Shown here in pieces: positions 13,790-25,485 of a stretch of DNA of 64,000 bases. Both the position numbers and the translations under genes were made by a program. Every line of letters begins with the position of its first letter. Position 1 is the first letter of the stretch. This DNA is from Malikia sp. (lineage in GTDB: Bacteria; Pseudomonadota; Gammaproteobacteria; Burkholderiales; Burkholderiaceae_C). Location: contig NZ_JAQTZS010000013.1 of assembly GCF_028687635.1 (NCBI RefSeq), positions 23,159-87,158 of the forward strand. Direction: 5' to 3'. The notes below the pieces were generated by a model. The model was given only the letters and a program-made list of their open reading frames with translations, did no database searches and had not been told where the DNA came from.

Positions 13790-15153
13790 ACTCGATCCGC
13801 GCCCGGCTGCTGGTCTGGCTGATCGGCTCCCTGCTGTTGGCCAGCCTGCTGGCCAGCGCGCTGACCTACGAGATGGCCTGGCGCGGCTTCAACACCATGC
13901 GCGACTACAACCTGGAGCAGATCGCCTATTCGATCGTGCGCCACGACACCCAGGACTGGCTGGCCGATCAACCCGAACCGGAACCGGTCGCGCCGACCAG
14001 CGAGGCAGCAGCGGGCGACCCGACACAGAACCCAGATCAGGCCCAGGACGAGGGACAGTTCGTGAGCCAGATCTGGACCACCAATGGCCGGCTGATCTAT
14101 TCCTCGCTGACCGACACCGGCCCAGCGCTGCAGGAGCCGGGTCTGCATCAGGTCGAATGGGACGGCACGCTCTGGCGCACCTACACGCTGCACGACCGCG
14201 AGCGCGTGATCCAGGTCTCGAACCTGGCCGAGCGCCGCTGGCGCGCCTTCCTCGACTATGTGCCCAGCTTGCTGGCCCCACTGGCCTTGCTGCTGCTGTT
14301 GCTGGGTTTCCTGATCAGCGCGGCCGTCAGCGGCGCCTTGCAGCCGCTGCGCCGGCTGCGCGACGAGATCGGCGCCCGCGACGTCGCGCTGCTGAGCCCG
14401 CTCGATCCGCTTGAGATGCCCGACGAGATCCAGCCCCTGGTCGAGACGCTGAACCAGCTGCTGGCCAAGGTCGAGCGCCTGTTGACGACGCAGCGCAGCT
14501 TCCTAGCCGACGTCGCGCATGAGCTCAACACGCCACTGGCCGCGATCAAGCTGCAGGTCCAGCTGGCGCAACAGGCCCGCGCCACCGGCCAGCCCATCGT
14601 GCTCGACGACCTGGAAGCCGGCATCGAACGCTCGGTGCACCTGGTCGCGCAGCTGCTGCAGATGGCCCGGCTCGAACCCGATGCCAGGCCGCTGGAGCCG
14701 CAAGCGGTCGAACTCGAACGGATGGCGCGCGAGCGCGTGCTGGCCTTCCTGGCGCAGGCCGAGCAAAAGGACATCGACCTCGGACTGGAGTCGGAAGGCC
14801 CGCTGGAGGTGCATGGCGATCCGCAGCAGTTGCGCGTGCTGTTCGACAACCTGATCGACAACGCGCTGCGCTATTGCCCCACGGGCGCGCGCATCGACGT
14901 GCGGCTGCGGCAGGACGATGGCGGCACGGTGATCGAAGTGGCTGACAACGGCCCCGGCATCGTCGAAGCCGACAAGGCGCGCGTGCTGCAGCGCTTCGTG
15001 CGACTGCGCCCGGCCGACACCACGGGCAGCGGCCTGGGCATGGCCATCGTGCGCCAGATCGCCGAGCAGCACCAGGCATCCTTGAGCCTGCTCGACACCC
15101 CGGGCGGCGGCCTCACGGTGCAGGTCCTGTGGCCAGCTTCAGGACAAACCTGA
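13786..15153 (+). CDS. Sensor histidine kinase, QseC/TctE-like
   Basis: The 455-residue inner-membrane kinase has TM1 at about residues 7-28, a periplasmic sensor loop (about 29-158, Pro/Glu/Gln-rich at 62-90), TM2 at about 161-182 and a HAMP-like linker. A HisKA domain follows with His245 in DVAHELNTPL. The ATP-binding domain has FDNLIDNALRY (N box), DNGPGI and GSGLGMAIV (G boxes). It is the partner of the regulator at 13109-13789 (4-bp overlap). The acidic periplasmic loop could sense cations or small acids; that is only a guess. Confidence 0.9.
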
Positions 15154-15225
15154 AACCCGGCAGATATGCAGGGAGTTTTGTGTGACGGCATAGGTTCGAC
15201 ACGCGCATGTCGCACAATGGTTGAC

Positions 15226-15639
15226 ATGAGAATCCTGCACACAATGCTGCGCGTCGGCCACCTCGAGCGCTCGATCACCTTCTACACCCAGGTGCTGGGC
15301 ATGAGCCTGCTGCGCCGCTCGGAAAACCCCGAGTACCGCTATTCGCTGGCCTTCCTGGGCTTTGAGGGCGGCAATCCGGCCCAGGCCGAGATCGAGCTGA
15401 CCTTCAACTGGGACACCGAGCATTACGAAATGGGCACGGCCTACGGCCATGTCGCCATCGGCGTGCCCGATGCCTACGCCGCCTGCGAGAAGATAAAGGC
15501 CGCCGGCGGCCAGGTCACGCGCGAGGCCGGCCCGGTCAAGGGCGGCAGCACCGTGATCGCTTTCGTCACGGACCCGGACGGGTACAAGATCGAGCTGATC
15601 CAGCGCGCCGAGGACCAGGCCGGCGTCGGCCTGCGCTGA
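15226..15639 (+). CDS. gloA: Lactoylglutathione lyase (glyoxalase I)
   Basis: The 137-residue protein converts the methylglyoxal-glutathione hemithioacetal to S-lactoylglutathione. It shows the classic features: [17 protein letters not shown] with metal ligand His5, [16 protein letters not shown] with the central ligands, and [14 protein letters not shown] with the C-terminal Glu. ATG 15226 is chosen because GloA proteins begin MRxLHTMLRV; an upstream in-frame ATG at 15166 would add 20 unconserved residues. It converges on serS with a 19-bp gap. Confidence 0.95.
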   Translation: MRILHTMLRVGHLERSITFYTQVLGMSLLRRSENPEYRYSLAFLGFEGGNPAQAEIELTFNWDTEHYEMGTAYGHVAIGVPDAYAACEKIKAAGGQVTREAGPVKGGSTVIAFVTDPDGYKIELIQRAEDQAGVGLR

Positions 15640-15658
15640 GCCCCGGTGCCGAGGCGGC

Positions 15659-17986
<2,328 letters not shown>

Positions 17987-17987
<1 letters not shown>

Positions 17988-18433
17988 CACAGCACCCCGA
18001 TCAGCTGGACCTCGAAGCGCACCGGCTGGCCGGCCAGCGGGTGGTTGAAGTCGAAGCGGACCGCGCCGTCCGCGTTGACCTCGAGCACCGTGCCGGCATA
18101 GCTGCCCAGACCGTCCGGGGTCGGGAACTGCACCACATCACCCGCCACGTACTGCTCGTGGCGATCGCCGAGCTGGTCGAGCAGCTTGCGCGCGACCCAC
18201 TGCACCATCTCGGGCTGACGCTCGCCGAAGGCCTCGCCAGCGGCGAGCTCGATCACGGTGTGGCCGCCCTCCTCCAGGCCGAGCAGGCGCGCCTCGATGG
18301 CGGGCGAGAGTTCGCCGCCGCCCAGGCTGAGCGTGGCGGGCTGGGCCTCGAAGGTGTTGATGAAGTCGCGTCCGTCCGGACCCGAGAGGCGGTAGTGCAA
18401 GGTGAGGAAGGAATCGGTTTCGACTTGAGCCAT
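17987..18433 (-). CDS. slpA: FKBP-type peptidyl-prolyl isomerase SlpA
   Basis: The 148-residue SlpA-type isomerase/chaperone shows [19 protein letters not shown] at the start, [16 protein letters not shown] (FKBP core), the insert-in-flap region and a C-terminal [20 protein letters not shown], all typical of the SlyD/SlpA group. It lacks the metal-binding His/Cys tail of SlyD. ATG 18433 with AGGTG upstream is chosen; a TTG at 18454 lies in frame seven codons earlier. Translation is coupled to ispH. Confidence 0.93.
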
Positions 18434-18552
18434 GGGTGACACCTGCGGACGCAAAGATGGTAGAAAGACACCAGACCCGGCCAGGCGCCATCGGAAGCGC
18501 CGGCCACGGATCAGGGCGTAGACCCCTATTGTAGGAAAGGGAGGATGGGCGA

Positions 18553-19242
18553 ATGAGCAGCATCAGTATTCCCCTCAAGGGGCTGCCGGCCGACGCGCGA
18601 CCGCGCGAGAAGCTGCTGCAGCGCGGCCCCTCGGCGCTGAGCGACGCCGAACTGCTGGCGCTGCTGCTGCGCACCGGCGTGCAGGGCAAGAACGTGCTCG
18701 AACTGGCGCAGGAACTGGTCGACCGCTTCAAGGGGGTGCGCGGTCTGCTGCACAGCGGCGCCGAAGCGCTCGGGCAGGTCAAGGGCCTGGGGCCGGCCAA
18801 GCTCGCCGAGCTGCTGGCGGTGGTCGAGCTCGCACGGCGCGCGCTGGCGCAGGAGCTGAAGGAGCAGCCGCTGTTCGACAGCCCGCAGGCGGTCGCGCAT
18901 TACCTGCAGCTGCATTTCGGCCACAAGCCGCACGAGGTGTTCGCGGTGCTGTTTCTCGACAGCCAGCACCGGCTGCTGGCGCTGGAGGAGATGTTTCGCG
19001 GCACGCTCGCGCAAACTTCGGTCTACCCGAGAGAAGTCGTGCTGCGCGCGCTGCACCACCATGCGGCGGCCGTGGTGTTCGCGCACAACCACCCCAGCGG
19101 CACCGCCGAGCCCTCGCGCGCCGACGAGATGCTGACACAGACGCTCAAGTCCGCGCTGTCGCTGGTCGACGTGCGCGTGCTCGATCATTTCGTCGTCACC
19201 GCGTCAGCCTGCCGCTCGATGGCCGAACTCGGCCTGGTCTGA
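18553..19242 (+). CDS. radC: RadC family JAB1/MPN-domain protein
   Basis: The 229-residue protein has an N-terminal helix-hairpin-helix region ([27 protein letters not shown]) and a C-terminal JAB/MPN domain with the metal-site pattern [16 protein letters not shown] (HxH-x10-D) and an upstream catalytic Glu. The family was named for a supposed DNA-repair role that has since been withdrawn; the true function is unclear. It is a chromosomal full-length copy, not the phage or plasmid type. It converges on the chemoreceptor gene with only 5 bp between. Confidence 0.92.
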   Translation: MSSISIPLKGLPADARPREKLLQRGPSALSDAELLALLLRTGVQGKNVLELAQELVDRFKGVRGLLHSGAEALGQVKGLGPAKLAELLAVVELARRALAQELKEQPLFDSPQAVAHYLQLHFGHKPHEVFAVLFLDSQHRLLALEEMFRGTLAQTSVYPREVVLRALHHHAAAVVFAHNHPSGTAEPSRADEMLTQTLKSALSLVDVRVLDHFVVTASACRSMAELGLV

Positions 19243-19247
19243 ACCGA

Positions 19248-21206
19248 TCAGATGCCGGCATCCGCCTTGAGCTTGCGGATGGCGTGGATGACGACCTGGG
19301 AGGCCTGGGAGAACGGCGCATGGGCCTCCAGCATGTCGGAGGCCTTCCCGTACTCCTCCTGATTGATGGCATGCGCCACCTGGCCGGCCTGCTGGTGAAA
19401 GTCGGCGTGCTTGCGCACGAGGTCGGAGAACACCGGCAAATGCCCGAACCTCTGCCCGCCGGAGCCATGCACCCACTCGCCCAGATTGCAGCAGTCGTCG
19501 CGCGACGCCTTGGCGGCGTCGATGGTTTCGCGGGCGGTGATCGCATGGCGCAGCTTCAGCTTCCAATCGGCGTGGGCCTTGATGGCGCTGTTGAGGTCGA
19601 TCCCGATATCGGTCGTCGATGCCAGCGACGCGCCCGACTCGCTGCCCGCGTCCTTGGCCGCTTCCGATAGCCGGAACACCGCCACCGCCTGCACGAGCCC
19701 ATGCGACTGCTGCTTGAGGTTTTCTCCGGCGGCGGACATCTCCTCGACCAGCGCGGCGTTTTGCTGCGTCGCGTGATCCATCTGGAGCATGGCCGCGCCG
19801 ATCTGCCCCACGCCCGTGCTTTGCTCGGCGCTGGCGGCGCTGATCTCGGTCATGATCTCGTTGACGCGCTGGATGCTGGACACCACCTCGGTCATGGTGG
19901 CGCCGGCCCGATCGACCTGCTGCGTCCCCTGATCGACGCGCTCCACGCTGGTGGTGATCAGCCCCTTGATCTCCTTGGCCGCCTCGGCGCTGCGCACCGC
20001 CAGGTTCCTGACCTCGGCCGCCACGACAGCGAAGCCGCGACCCTGCTCGCCAGCGCGCGCGGCTTCCACGGCGGCGTTCAGTGCCAGGAGATTGGTCTGG
20101 AAGGCGATGCCATCGATCACGCCGATGATGTCGGCGATGCGACGCGAGCTGTCGTTGATGCCCTTCATCGTGTCGACCACCTGGGCCACCGCCGCGCCAC
20201 ATTCCTCGGCCACCGCGCTGGCGCTGCGCGCGAACTGATTGGCCTGCTTGGCGTTGTCCGAGTTCTGGCGCACCGTGGAGCCCAGTTCCTCCATCGAAGC
20301 CGAGGTCTGCTCGAGCGCGCTGGCCTGGTGTTCCGTGCGGGCCGACAGGTCCATGTTGCCCTGCGCGAGCTCGACGCTGGCCGTCGAGACCGTCATCGCG
20401 GCGTGGCGCACGGTGCCGACCACGCGCGCCAGCGCCTCCTGCATGTCGCTCAGCGCTCGCAGCAGTTGCCCCATCTCGTTGCTGCCGCTGGCGTCGATCT
20501 GCCGGGTCAGGTCACCGCCGGCGACGGCGCGGGCGATATCAACCGATTGCTCGATCGGACGGACGATGGAGCGGATGAGCCACAGCGCCAGCCAGACAGA
20601 GACCAGCAGCGCGATGACGCACGCGATGCCGACCTCGATCTCGATCGAGCTGGCGGCATCCTCGGCGGAGCGAGCGGAGCGAGCCGCGTGCTCGTTCTGT
20701 ATCCTGGTCTCGTCGTGCAGGGCGGCAAAGTAGGCCTGCTGCACCGGCCGCACCGTATCGAAGAGCGCGGCGACCGCCTCGTCATGACGGCCCTGCTCCA
20801 GCAAGCCCAGATAACGGTCCAGCTCGACCTGGTATCGCTGGCGCTGCTGCTCGATGCGCTTGAGCGCCTCGCGCCCATCCGTCGACTGGATCAAGGGGTC
20901 GAGGCGCCCCAGTATCTGGTCAACCGCCTGGCGTGAAGCCTGCAGGCGCCTAGACTCCGCCTGGATCGGCTCGGCGTCTCGCATCAGGGCGATGTTGCGG
21001 ATCACGCGCGCTTGCAGGTTGACCTCGTCGCGCAGGTCGCCGAGTTCGTGCAGCGTGCTCATGCGCCGGTCCGTGATGTCCACCAGACTGCGCTGCATAT
21101 GACGCGCTTGCAGCACCGTCAAGGTGCCCATGGCGACCAATATCAAAACCACAAGACCAAAAGCCAGCGAGAGACGCGTCGAAATCTTGATATCTTTGAA
21201 ATTCAT
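19248..21206 (-). CDS. Methyl-accepting chemotaxis protein with C-terminal CZB zinc-binding domain
   Basis: The 652-residue chemoreceptor has TM1 at about 10-31, a four-helix-bundle periplasmic sensor (about 32-190, starting [20 protein letters not shown]), TM2 at about 191-213, HAMP (about 214-266) and a long methyl-accepting coiled coil with the conserved hairpin ([20 protein letters not shown]). The last 90 residues form a CZB domain: [12 protein letters not shown]...[10 protein letters not shown]...LVRKHADFH, holding the expected His and Cys zinc ligands. CZB domains sense cytoplasmic zinc or oxidants such as HOCl in other bacteria; that role is inferred here. Confidence 0.92.
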   Translation of the reverse strand: MNFKDIKISTRLSLAFGLVVLILVAMGTLTVLQARHMQRSLVDITDRRMSTLHELGDLRDEVNLQARVIRNIALMRDAEPIQAESRRLQASRQAVDQILGRLDPLIQSTDGREALKRIEQQRQRYQVELDRYLGLLEQGRHDEAVAALFDTVRPVQQAYFAALHDETRIQNEHAARSARSAEDAASSIEIEVGIACVIALLVSVWLALWLIRSIVRPIEQSVDIARAVAGGDLTRQIDASGSNEMGQLLRALSDMQEALARVVGTVRHAAMTVSTASVELAQGNMDLSARTEHQASALEQTSASMEELGSTVRQNSDNAKQANQFARSASAVAEECGAAVAQVVDTMKGINDSSRRIADIIGVIDGIAFQTNLLALNAAVEAARAGEQGRGFAVVAAEVRNLAVRSAEAAKEIKGLITTSVERVDQGTQQVDRAGATMTEVVSSIQRVNEIMTEISAASAEQSTGVGQIGAAMLQMDHATQQNAALVEEMSAAGENLKQQSHGLVQAVAVFRLSEAAKDAGSESGASLASTTDIGIDLNSAIKAHADWKLKLRHAITARETIDAAKASRDDCCNLGEWVHGSGGQRFGHLPVFSDLVRKHADFHQQAGQVAHAINQEEYGKASDMLEAHAPFSQASQVVIHAIRKLKADAGI

Positions 21207-21556
21207 GAGGATTCTCTATGGGTCCAGCGATCGGAACGGGAACACCCAGGGCGCAGCAAGTCCCCCATTCGATGGGGTGGACTTGATGAGGCAGCCCTGA
21301 TTTCAAGGCCATGAAGGGTGTTCAAAAGTCGATATTCCGACTGAAATCTGCTAGCAACCTATTGATTTAAAAAGGATTATGAACAGATTTTTGATATTTT
21401 AACTTTAAATATTATCAATATTTTGATAAAAATATGATACACCAAAATAATGACGTTTGGATTACAAGACGAATTCAGCATCGGCGTCAGGCTCGACCCC
21501 CTCACCGATAGCGCCGACACAACCCGGGACAAGGGGGCTGCGCGACAATCAGCGCC
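21207..21556. promoter_or_regulatory. AT-rich intergenic region with palindromes
   Basis: These 350 bp hold no gene. Roughly 21345-21470 is strikingly AT-rich against GC-rich neighbours. It contains dyads such as TATCAATATTTTGATA and a longer imperfect repeat of TTGATATTT with AAATATTATCAA. It probably carries the chemoreceptor promoter and perhaps a nucleoid-protein binding site; the Smr gene promoter must also lie here. Confidence 0.45.
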
Positions 21557-22216
21557 ATGAAGGTGCGCTCACTCTCCGAACTCAAGACCCTGCGCAAGGC
21601 GCTGGCGGAGCAGGCCGCGCGCCTGGTCGCCGAGCGCGCCGCCGCCGAGGCGGCCCGACGCGAGGCCGAGGAGCGCACGCACAGGGACCGCCTGCTGTTC
21701 GAGCGCACGGTCGGCGTGGTGCAGCGGCTGCCGCACCACGGCCGTCATCTGCTGCGGCCACACCCGCCCCTGCCGCGGCCGCAGCAGCGCGAACTCGACG
21801 AACAGGCGGTGATGCGCGAGGCGCTGAGCGACCTGTTCGATGCCGAGACCCTGCTGCACACCGACGAGCACCTGAGTTTCCGCCGGCCCGGCGTCGGCCC
21901 CGAGGTGGCGCGCAAGCTGCGCCAGGGCGACTGGAGCATCCAGGCCCAGGTCGACCTGCACGGTCTGCGCACCGACGAGGCACGCGAAACCCTCGGGGTC
22001 TTCATCCGCGAGGCGCACAAGCGCGGCCTGCGCTGCGTGCGCGTGGTGCATGGCAAGGGCCTGGGCTCGCCCGGCAAGACGCCGGTGCTCAAGAGCCGGG
22101 TGCACAGCTGGCTGGCGCAGAAGAACGAGGTCATGGCCTTCGTGCAGGCACGTCCGGCCGAGGGTGGAGCGGGCGCGCTGGTGGTGCTGCTAAGGCCTTC
22201 GCACCGGACTCACTGA
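21557..22216 (+). CDS. Smr-domain protein (Smr/MutS2 C-terminal family)
   Basis: The 219-residue protein has an Arg/Glu/Ala-rich helical N-terminus (about 10-55) and a C-terminal Smr domain (about 125-210). The domain has the hallmark motifs QVDLHGLRTDEARETL and VVHGKGLGSPGKTPVLK, corresponding to the LDxH and TGxG positions. Stand-alone Smr proteins of this size are widespread in betaproteobacteria. Some Smr domains nick nucleic acid or cleave RNA; the role of this one is unknown. Confidence 0.9.
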   Translation: MKVRSLSELKTLRKALAEQAARLVAERAAAEAARREAEERTHRDRLLFERTVGVVQRLPHHGRHLLRPHPPLPRPQQRELDEQAVMREALSDLFDAETLLHTDEHLSFRRPGVGPEVARKLRQGDWSIQAQVDLHGLRTDEARETLGVFIREAHKRGLRCVRVVHGKGLGSPGKTPVLKSRVHSWLAQKNEVMAFVQARPAEGGAGALVVLLRPSHRTH

Positions 22217-22319
22217 ACTGGCTTGCGCTCACGGTAGGCCTGGTTGCCTAGGGCGAGCCGGACCACCAGCTGGCCAGCGGTGTTGCTCAGGTGCCGCCGG
22301 CCGGCAGGGTTGCATTCAG

Positions 22320-23691
22320 TTACCGTAAAATCTGCTCAATTCTTATCTTTCATGCTCATACCTGCTCACGCACTGTGACGGCATGACGGGAAGAACCGCA
22401 GCCCTGTTCAAGCCGTGCGGGTTTGTGCCAGAATCATGCCGCCATGCTGATCGCGCACAAGATTGCTCTCGATCCGAACAACGCACAGGCCACCTATCTG
22501 GCCCGCGCGGCGGGTGTGGCGCGCTTCGCCTACAACTGGGCGCTGGCCGAGTGGAAGCGCCAGTACGAGGCCTGCAAACTGGATCCGACGCTGCCCAAGC
22601 CTTCCCAGGCTGCCTTGCGCCGCCAGTTGAACGCCATCAAGCGCGAACAGTTCCCCTGGATGCTCGAAGTCACCAAGAACGCACCGCAGATGGCGATCAT
22701 CCAGCTGGGCCAGGCGTTCCAGAACTTCTTCGCCGGCCGCGCCAAGTACCCACAGTTCCGGAAGAAGGGCGTTCACGACCGCTTCAGCCTCAGTAACGAC
22801 CAGTTCAGTCTTGACGGTTCACGCATCCGCATCCCCAATCTCGGCTGGGTACGGATGCGCGAAACGTTGCGCTTTGCTGGCAAGCTCCTGTCAGCCACGG
22901 TTTCCCGCGTGGCGGACCGCTGGTTGGTCAGCATTGCCGTCGATACCCAGGACGATTCACACCTACCCCAGGCCGAAAACGAGCCCCAAGACGAAAACCA
23001 AGTCAAAGGCGAGTCTCGACGTAGCCAAGACCAAGGCGCGGTCGGTGTGGATCTGGGCGTCTCGGCACTCGTCACGCTTTCGACGGGAGAGGTGATTCCC
23101 GGTCCCAAGCCCCACAAGGAGCTGCTGTGCCGCCTGCAACGGCTGTCACGCAGCCTGTCGCGCAAGCAGAAGGGCTCGGCCAATCGCAAGAAGGCCAGGG
23201 CCAGGCTGGCCAAGCTCCATGCCCGCATCGCGGCGATCCGTTCCGATGCCCTGCACAAGCTCACGACGGACCTCACGTGGCGCTTTCACACCATCGGCAT
23301 CGAAGACCTGAACGTCAAGGGCATGGTCAGGAACCGCAGCCTGGCCCGGTCGATCGCCGACATGGGATTCTTCGAGTTCCGGCGGCAACTGGACTACAAG
23401 GCGGCGATGCGTGGGGGGCAGGTGATCGTGGCGGACCGCTGGTACCCCAGCAGCAAGACCTGTTCGGGCTGCGGGCACCAGCTCGACCAACTGCCGCTGT
23501 CGGTGCGCGACTGGACTTGTCCGCACTGCGGCGCGAACCACGACCGCGATGTGAATGCGGCGATCAATTTAAGAAATTTGGCCGTGAGTTCCACGGTTAC
23601 AGCCTGTGGAGAGGAAGGCTCTGGCCGCTGTCGCAAGACGGGGGCGAAACCGGCCTCGGTGAAGCAGGAAGTCAGCTTTGTTGATGTTTGT
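22320..23691 (+). mobile_element. IS200/IS605-type element carrying only tnpB (element 1)
   Basis: The limits are approximate. They are set by where the PA2779-like frame resumes on each side. No tnpA transposase gene is present. Upstream of tnpB an imperfect hairpin (AACCGCA near 22393 with TGCGGGTT near 22416) resembles the subterminal hairpins of this family. The right end appears to overlap the last tnpB codons, and the tnpB stop codon itself may lie in host sequence. Confidence 0.55.
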
Positions 23692-23697
23692 ACATGA
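22444..23697 (+). CDS. tnpB: TnpB RNA-guided endonuclease (element 1)
   Basis: TnpB is the RuvC-type, RNA-guided nuclease of IS200/IS605 elements and an ancestor of Cas12. The 417-residue protein keeps all key residues: Asp203 (GVDLGVSAL), Glu287 (IGIEDLNVKGM) and Asp369 (DRDVNAAIN), plus the zinc finger Cys340, Cys343, Cys359 and Cys362. ATG 22444 (MLIAHKIALDPNNAQATYLA) is the standard family start; an in-frame TTG at 22423 is less likely. It is only distantly related to the twin TnpBs at 23914 and 59530. It looks intact and possibly active in cleavage, but cannot transpose without TnpA in trans. Confidence 0.88.
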   Translation: MLIAHKIALDPNNAQATYLARAAGVARFAYNWALAEWKRQYEACKLDPTLPKPSQAALRRQLNAIKREQFPWMLEVTKNAPQMAIIQLGQAFQNFFAGRAKYPQFRKKGVHDRFSLSNDQFSLDGSRIRIPNLGWVRMRETLRFAGKLLSATVSRVADRWLVSIAVDTQDDSHLPQAENEPQDENQVKGESRRSQDQGAVGVDLGVSALVTLSTGEVIPGPKPHKELLCRLQRLSRSLSRKQKGSANRKKARARLAKLHARIAAIRSDALHKLTTDLTWRFHTIGIEDLNVKGMVRNRSLARSIADMGFFEFRRQLDYKAAMRGGQVIVADRWYPSSKTCSGCGHQLDQLPLSVRDWTCPHCGANHDRDVNAAINLRNLAVSSTVTACGEEGSGRCRKTGAKPASVKQEVSFVDVCT

Positions 23698-23804
23698 ATG
23701 AGCAAGTCTGTCAGAACGGCATGGACCTCGGCCTCGCTGAGCGACTCCACCCGCTGCTTGGCCACCAGTCCGGTCACGCCCATGGCGACCAGCCGCTCCT
23801 TGAC

Positions 23805-25215
23805 TAGGAGCGCGGCAAGCCTCCCCCTTCAGGGAGAGGTCAAGAGCGCCGGCCCGCGCAGCGGGCCACATGGCTCACTGCACAGACCACTTCGCTGCTA
23901 CGATAATCCGCCCATGTCGATCAAGGCTTTTCGTTTCCAGCTTCGGGTCAAGCCCGGCACCGAGCGTGCCTTGCGCCGGTACGCCGGCTCGTGCCGCTGG
24001 GTGTGGAATGCCGCGATTGCCGAGCAGCAGCGCCGGCGCGAGATGGGTGAGAAGTTCGCCGGGCACGCGGCCATGTGCCAATGGCTCACCGGATGGCGGC
24101 ACTCGCCCGCGACCCAGTGGCTGGCCGAGGCCCCGATCCATCCGCTGCAGCAGACGCTGCGCCGGCTCGAAGCCGCCTACCAGCGCTTTTTCGCGGGCCA
24201 GGGCGGCTACCCGAAGTTCAAGCGGCGCGGGCAGGAGCCGGGTCTGCGCTTCCCCGATCCGAAGCAGTTCGCGCTGGACCCCGTCAACGCCCGAGTGAAG
24301 CTGCCCAAGCTGGGTTGGCAGCGCCTGCGCCTGTCGCAGCCCGTGGTCGGCGAACTGCGCAACGCCACGGTCACGCGCGAGCGCGGCCATTGGTTCGTGT
24401 CGCTGCAGGTGGAGTTGCCCGACGTGCTGCCGGCCGCAGATCTGGCGCCGACGCTGGGCATCGATCTGGGCGTGGCGCTGTTCGCTGCGACCAGCGACGA
24501 TCAGAAGATCCAGCCGCTCAAGGCACTGGAGCGCCAGCAGCGCCGCCTCAGGCGCTACCAGCGCGCCGTCTCGCGCAAGGTCAAGGGCTCGCGCAACCGC
24601 CGCAAGGCAGTGGACCGGCTCGGCCGCATTCACGCGCGCATCGCCGCGCAGCGCAGCGACTGGCTCCACAAGCTCAGCACCCGGCTGGCCGATTCGCATC
24701 CCGTCATCGCCATCGAGGATCTGAGGGTCGCGGCGATGTCGGCCAGCGCCGCTGGTACGGTGGAGGCACCGGGCAAGCAGGTGCGACAGAAGGCGGGCCT
24801 GAACCGCGCGATCCTCGATCAGGGCTGGGCCGAGTTTAGGCGCCAGCTCGAGTACAAGTGCGCCACCCGAGGCGGTGCGGTGGTGCCGGTGAACCCGGCC
24901 TACACCAGCCAGCGATGCAGCCAGTGCGGCCATGTCTCGGCCGACAACCGCCAGACGCAAGGCGCCTTTGCCTGTGTGGCCTGTGGCCACGCCGAAAACG
25001 CGGACACGAACGCCGCAAAGAACATTCTGGCCGCCGGACTGGCGGTCTGGTCCCGTGGGACCGCAGCCTGTGGAGCGGAAGTCAGCCGCGCCAAGCCCGC
25101 GAGGGCGAAGCGCGCAGCCGCGAAGAAGCAGGAACCCACCGAGGGGTTGGTGCATGTCTAGCGCGCGTACCAACCCGGTAGGAATCCCCGGCCTTCAGGC
25201 CGGGGAGGAAGTCAA
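23805..25215 (+). mobile_element. 1411-bp TnpB element, copy A
   Basis: Comparison with copy B (58229-59639) fixes both ends. The left end begins right after TTGAC (23800-23804), and both copies share GCGCGGCAAGCCTC plus a hairpin-rich leader. The right end is GGAGGAAGTCAA (stop at 25215). Both copies are exactly 1411 bp by these limits. TTGAC would be the target-adjacent motif, as expected for IS605-type insertion 3' of a short target. There is no tnpA, so it is non-autonomous. Its flanks belong to two different truncated genes. Confidence 0.85.
23914..25161 (+). CDS. tnpB: TnpB RNA-guided endonuclease, copy A
   Basis: The 415-residue IS1341-type TnpB starts at ATG 23914 (MSIKAFRFQLRVKPGTERAL). 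RuvC residues Asp184 (LGIDLGVALF), Glu268 (IAIEDLRV) and Asp364 (NADTNAAKN) are present, as are zinc-finger Cys335, Cys338, Cys354 and Cys357. The C-terminus is a Lys/Arg/Ala-rich tail. It differs from copy B at roughly 25 positions, none catalytic. The guide RNA should come from the 3' end of this gene and the element's right end. Confidence 0.9.
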   Translation: MSIKAFRFQLRVKPGTERALRRYAGSCRWVWNAAIAEQQRRREMGEKFAGHAAMCQWLTGWRHSPATQWLAEAPIHPLQQTLRRLEAAYQRFFAGQGGYPKFKRRGQEPGLRFPDPKQFALDPVNARVKLPKLGWQRLRLSQPVVGELRNATVTRERGHWFVSLQVELPDVLPAADLAPTLGIDLGVALFAATSDDQKIQPLKALERQQRRLRRYQRAVSRKVKGSRNRRKAVDRLGRIHARIAAQRSDWLHKLSTRLADSHPVIAIEDLRVAAMSASAAGTVEAPGKQVRQKAGLNRAILDQGWAEFRRQLEYKCATRGGAVVPVNPAYTSQRCSQCGHVSADNRQTQGAFACVACGHAENADTNAAKNILAAGLAVWSRGTAACGAEVSRAKPARAKRAAAKKQEPTEGLVHV

Positions 25216-25231
25216 CGACTCCACCGTCACA
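25140..25231 (+). ncRNA. Probable guide-RNA (reRNA/omega RNA) 3' scaffold and guide, copy A
   Basis: Two stems overlap the end of tnpB and the right end: GGGTTGGT (25144-25151) with ACCAACCC (25169-25176), and CCCCGGCC (25186-25193) with GGCCGGGG (25198-25205), loop TTCA. Copy B keeps both stems with compensating base changes, so they are selected as structure. In known TnpB systems the guide is the roughly 16 nt just past the element end, here 25216-25231 (CGACTCCACCGTCACA). The 5' end of the RNA is not determined. Confidence 0.6.
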
Positions 25232-25389
25232 TAGACATGCTCGTAGCCGCAGGCCGGGGCATCCGTCAGCGCCAGCTTCAGCGTGCCGCTGGAGTTGTCC
25301 GAGCCGCCACCGCCACAGGCGGCCAGCAACAACGTGGCAGCCGATACAGCAGCCAGCGACCAGGCAGAGGATTTTGCAAGCTGGGGCAT
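25216..25389 (-). pseudogene. N-terminal fragment of a DUF4382-type lipoprotein
   Basis: From ATG 25389 (ribosome site AGGAGA) the frame gives a lipoprotein signal with lipobox LLLAAC, a GGGGSDNSS linker, and LKLALTDAPACGYEHVYVTV. The last segment is the characteristic start of DUF4382 domains. The gene is cut after about 58 codons by the right end of TnpB copy A; the rest of the domain is not found on the far side. It is expected to be non-functional. The intact protein would be an outer-membrane-anchored lipoprotein of unknown role. Confidence 0.75.
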
Positions 25390-25453
25390 GGAGATCTCCT
25401 ACGATTCGTGATGAAGCAGCCGATCGTCCGCGAAGCCGGCCGTCTGTCAGTAA

Positions 25454-25485
25454 GCAAATGAAACCGATGATTCGCAATCATTTGC
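25454..25485. promoter_or_regulatory. Perfect 8-bp inverted repeat
   Basis: GCAAATGA (25454-25461) and TCATTTGC (25478-25485) form a perfect dyad with a 16-bp centre, without a T tract. It lies between the divergent DUF4382 remnant and the glycine-zipper gene and could be an operator for either. The rest of 25390-25659 shows nothing else recognisable. Confidence 0.35.

Larger units (their letters stand above)
22287..23804 (-). pseudogene. PA2779-like gene remnant split by a TnpB element
   Basis: Two minus-strand pieces read as one C-terminal tail: 23804-23692 gives VKERLVAMGVTGLVAKQRV followed by ESLSEAEVHAVLTDLLIH, and 22319-22287 gives LNATLPAGGT and a stop. The pattern (LVxxGV...RVxxLSxxEV...LPAGG) resembles the end of PA2779-family proteins. 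The first TnpB element separates the pieces, and the second TnpB element (23805-25215) has removed everything upstream. The exact join is inferred from reading frame, because the first element's ends are not certain. Confidence 0.45.

Noticed and set aside
23745..25225. Shared CGACTCCACC at 23746-23755 and 25216-25225 on either side of TnpB copy A
   Set aside because: It encodes the same short peptide (VESL) in two unrelated genes and does not align with the element ends; most likely chance.
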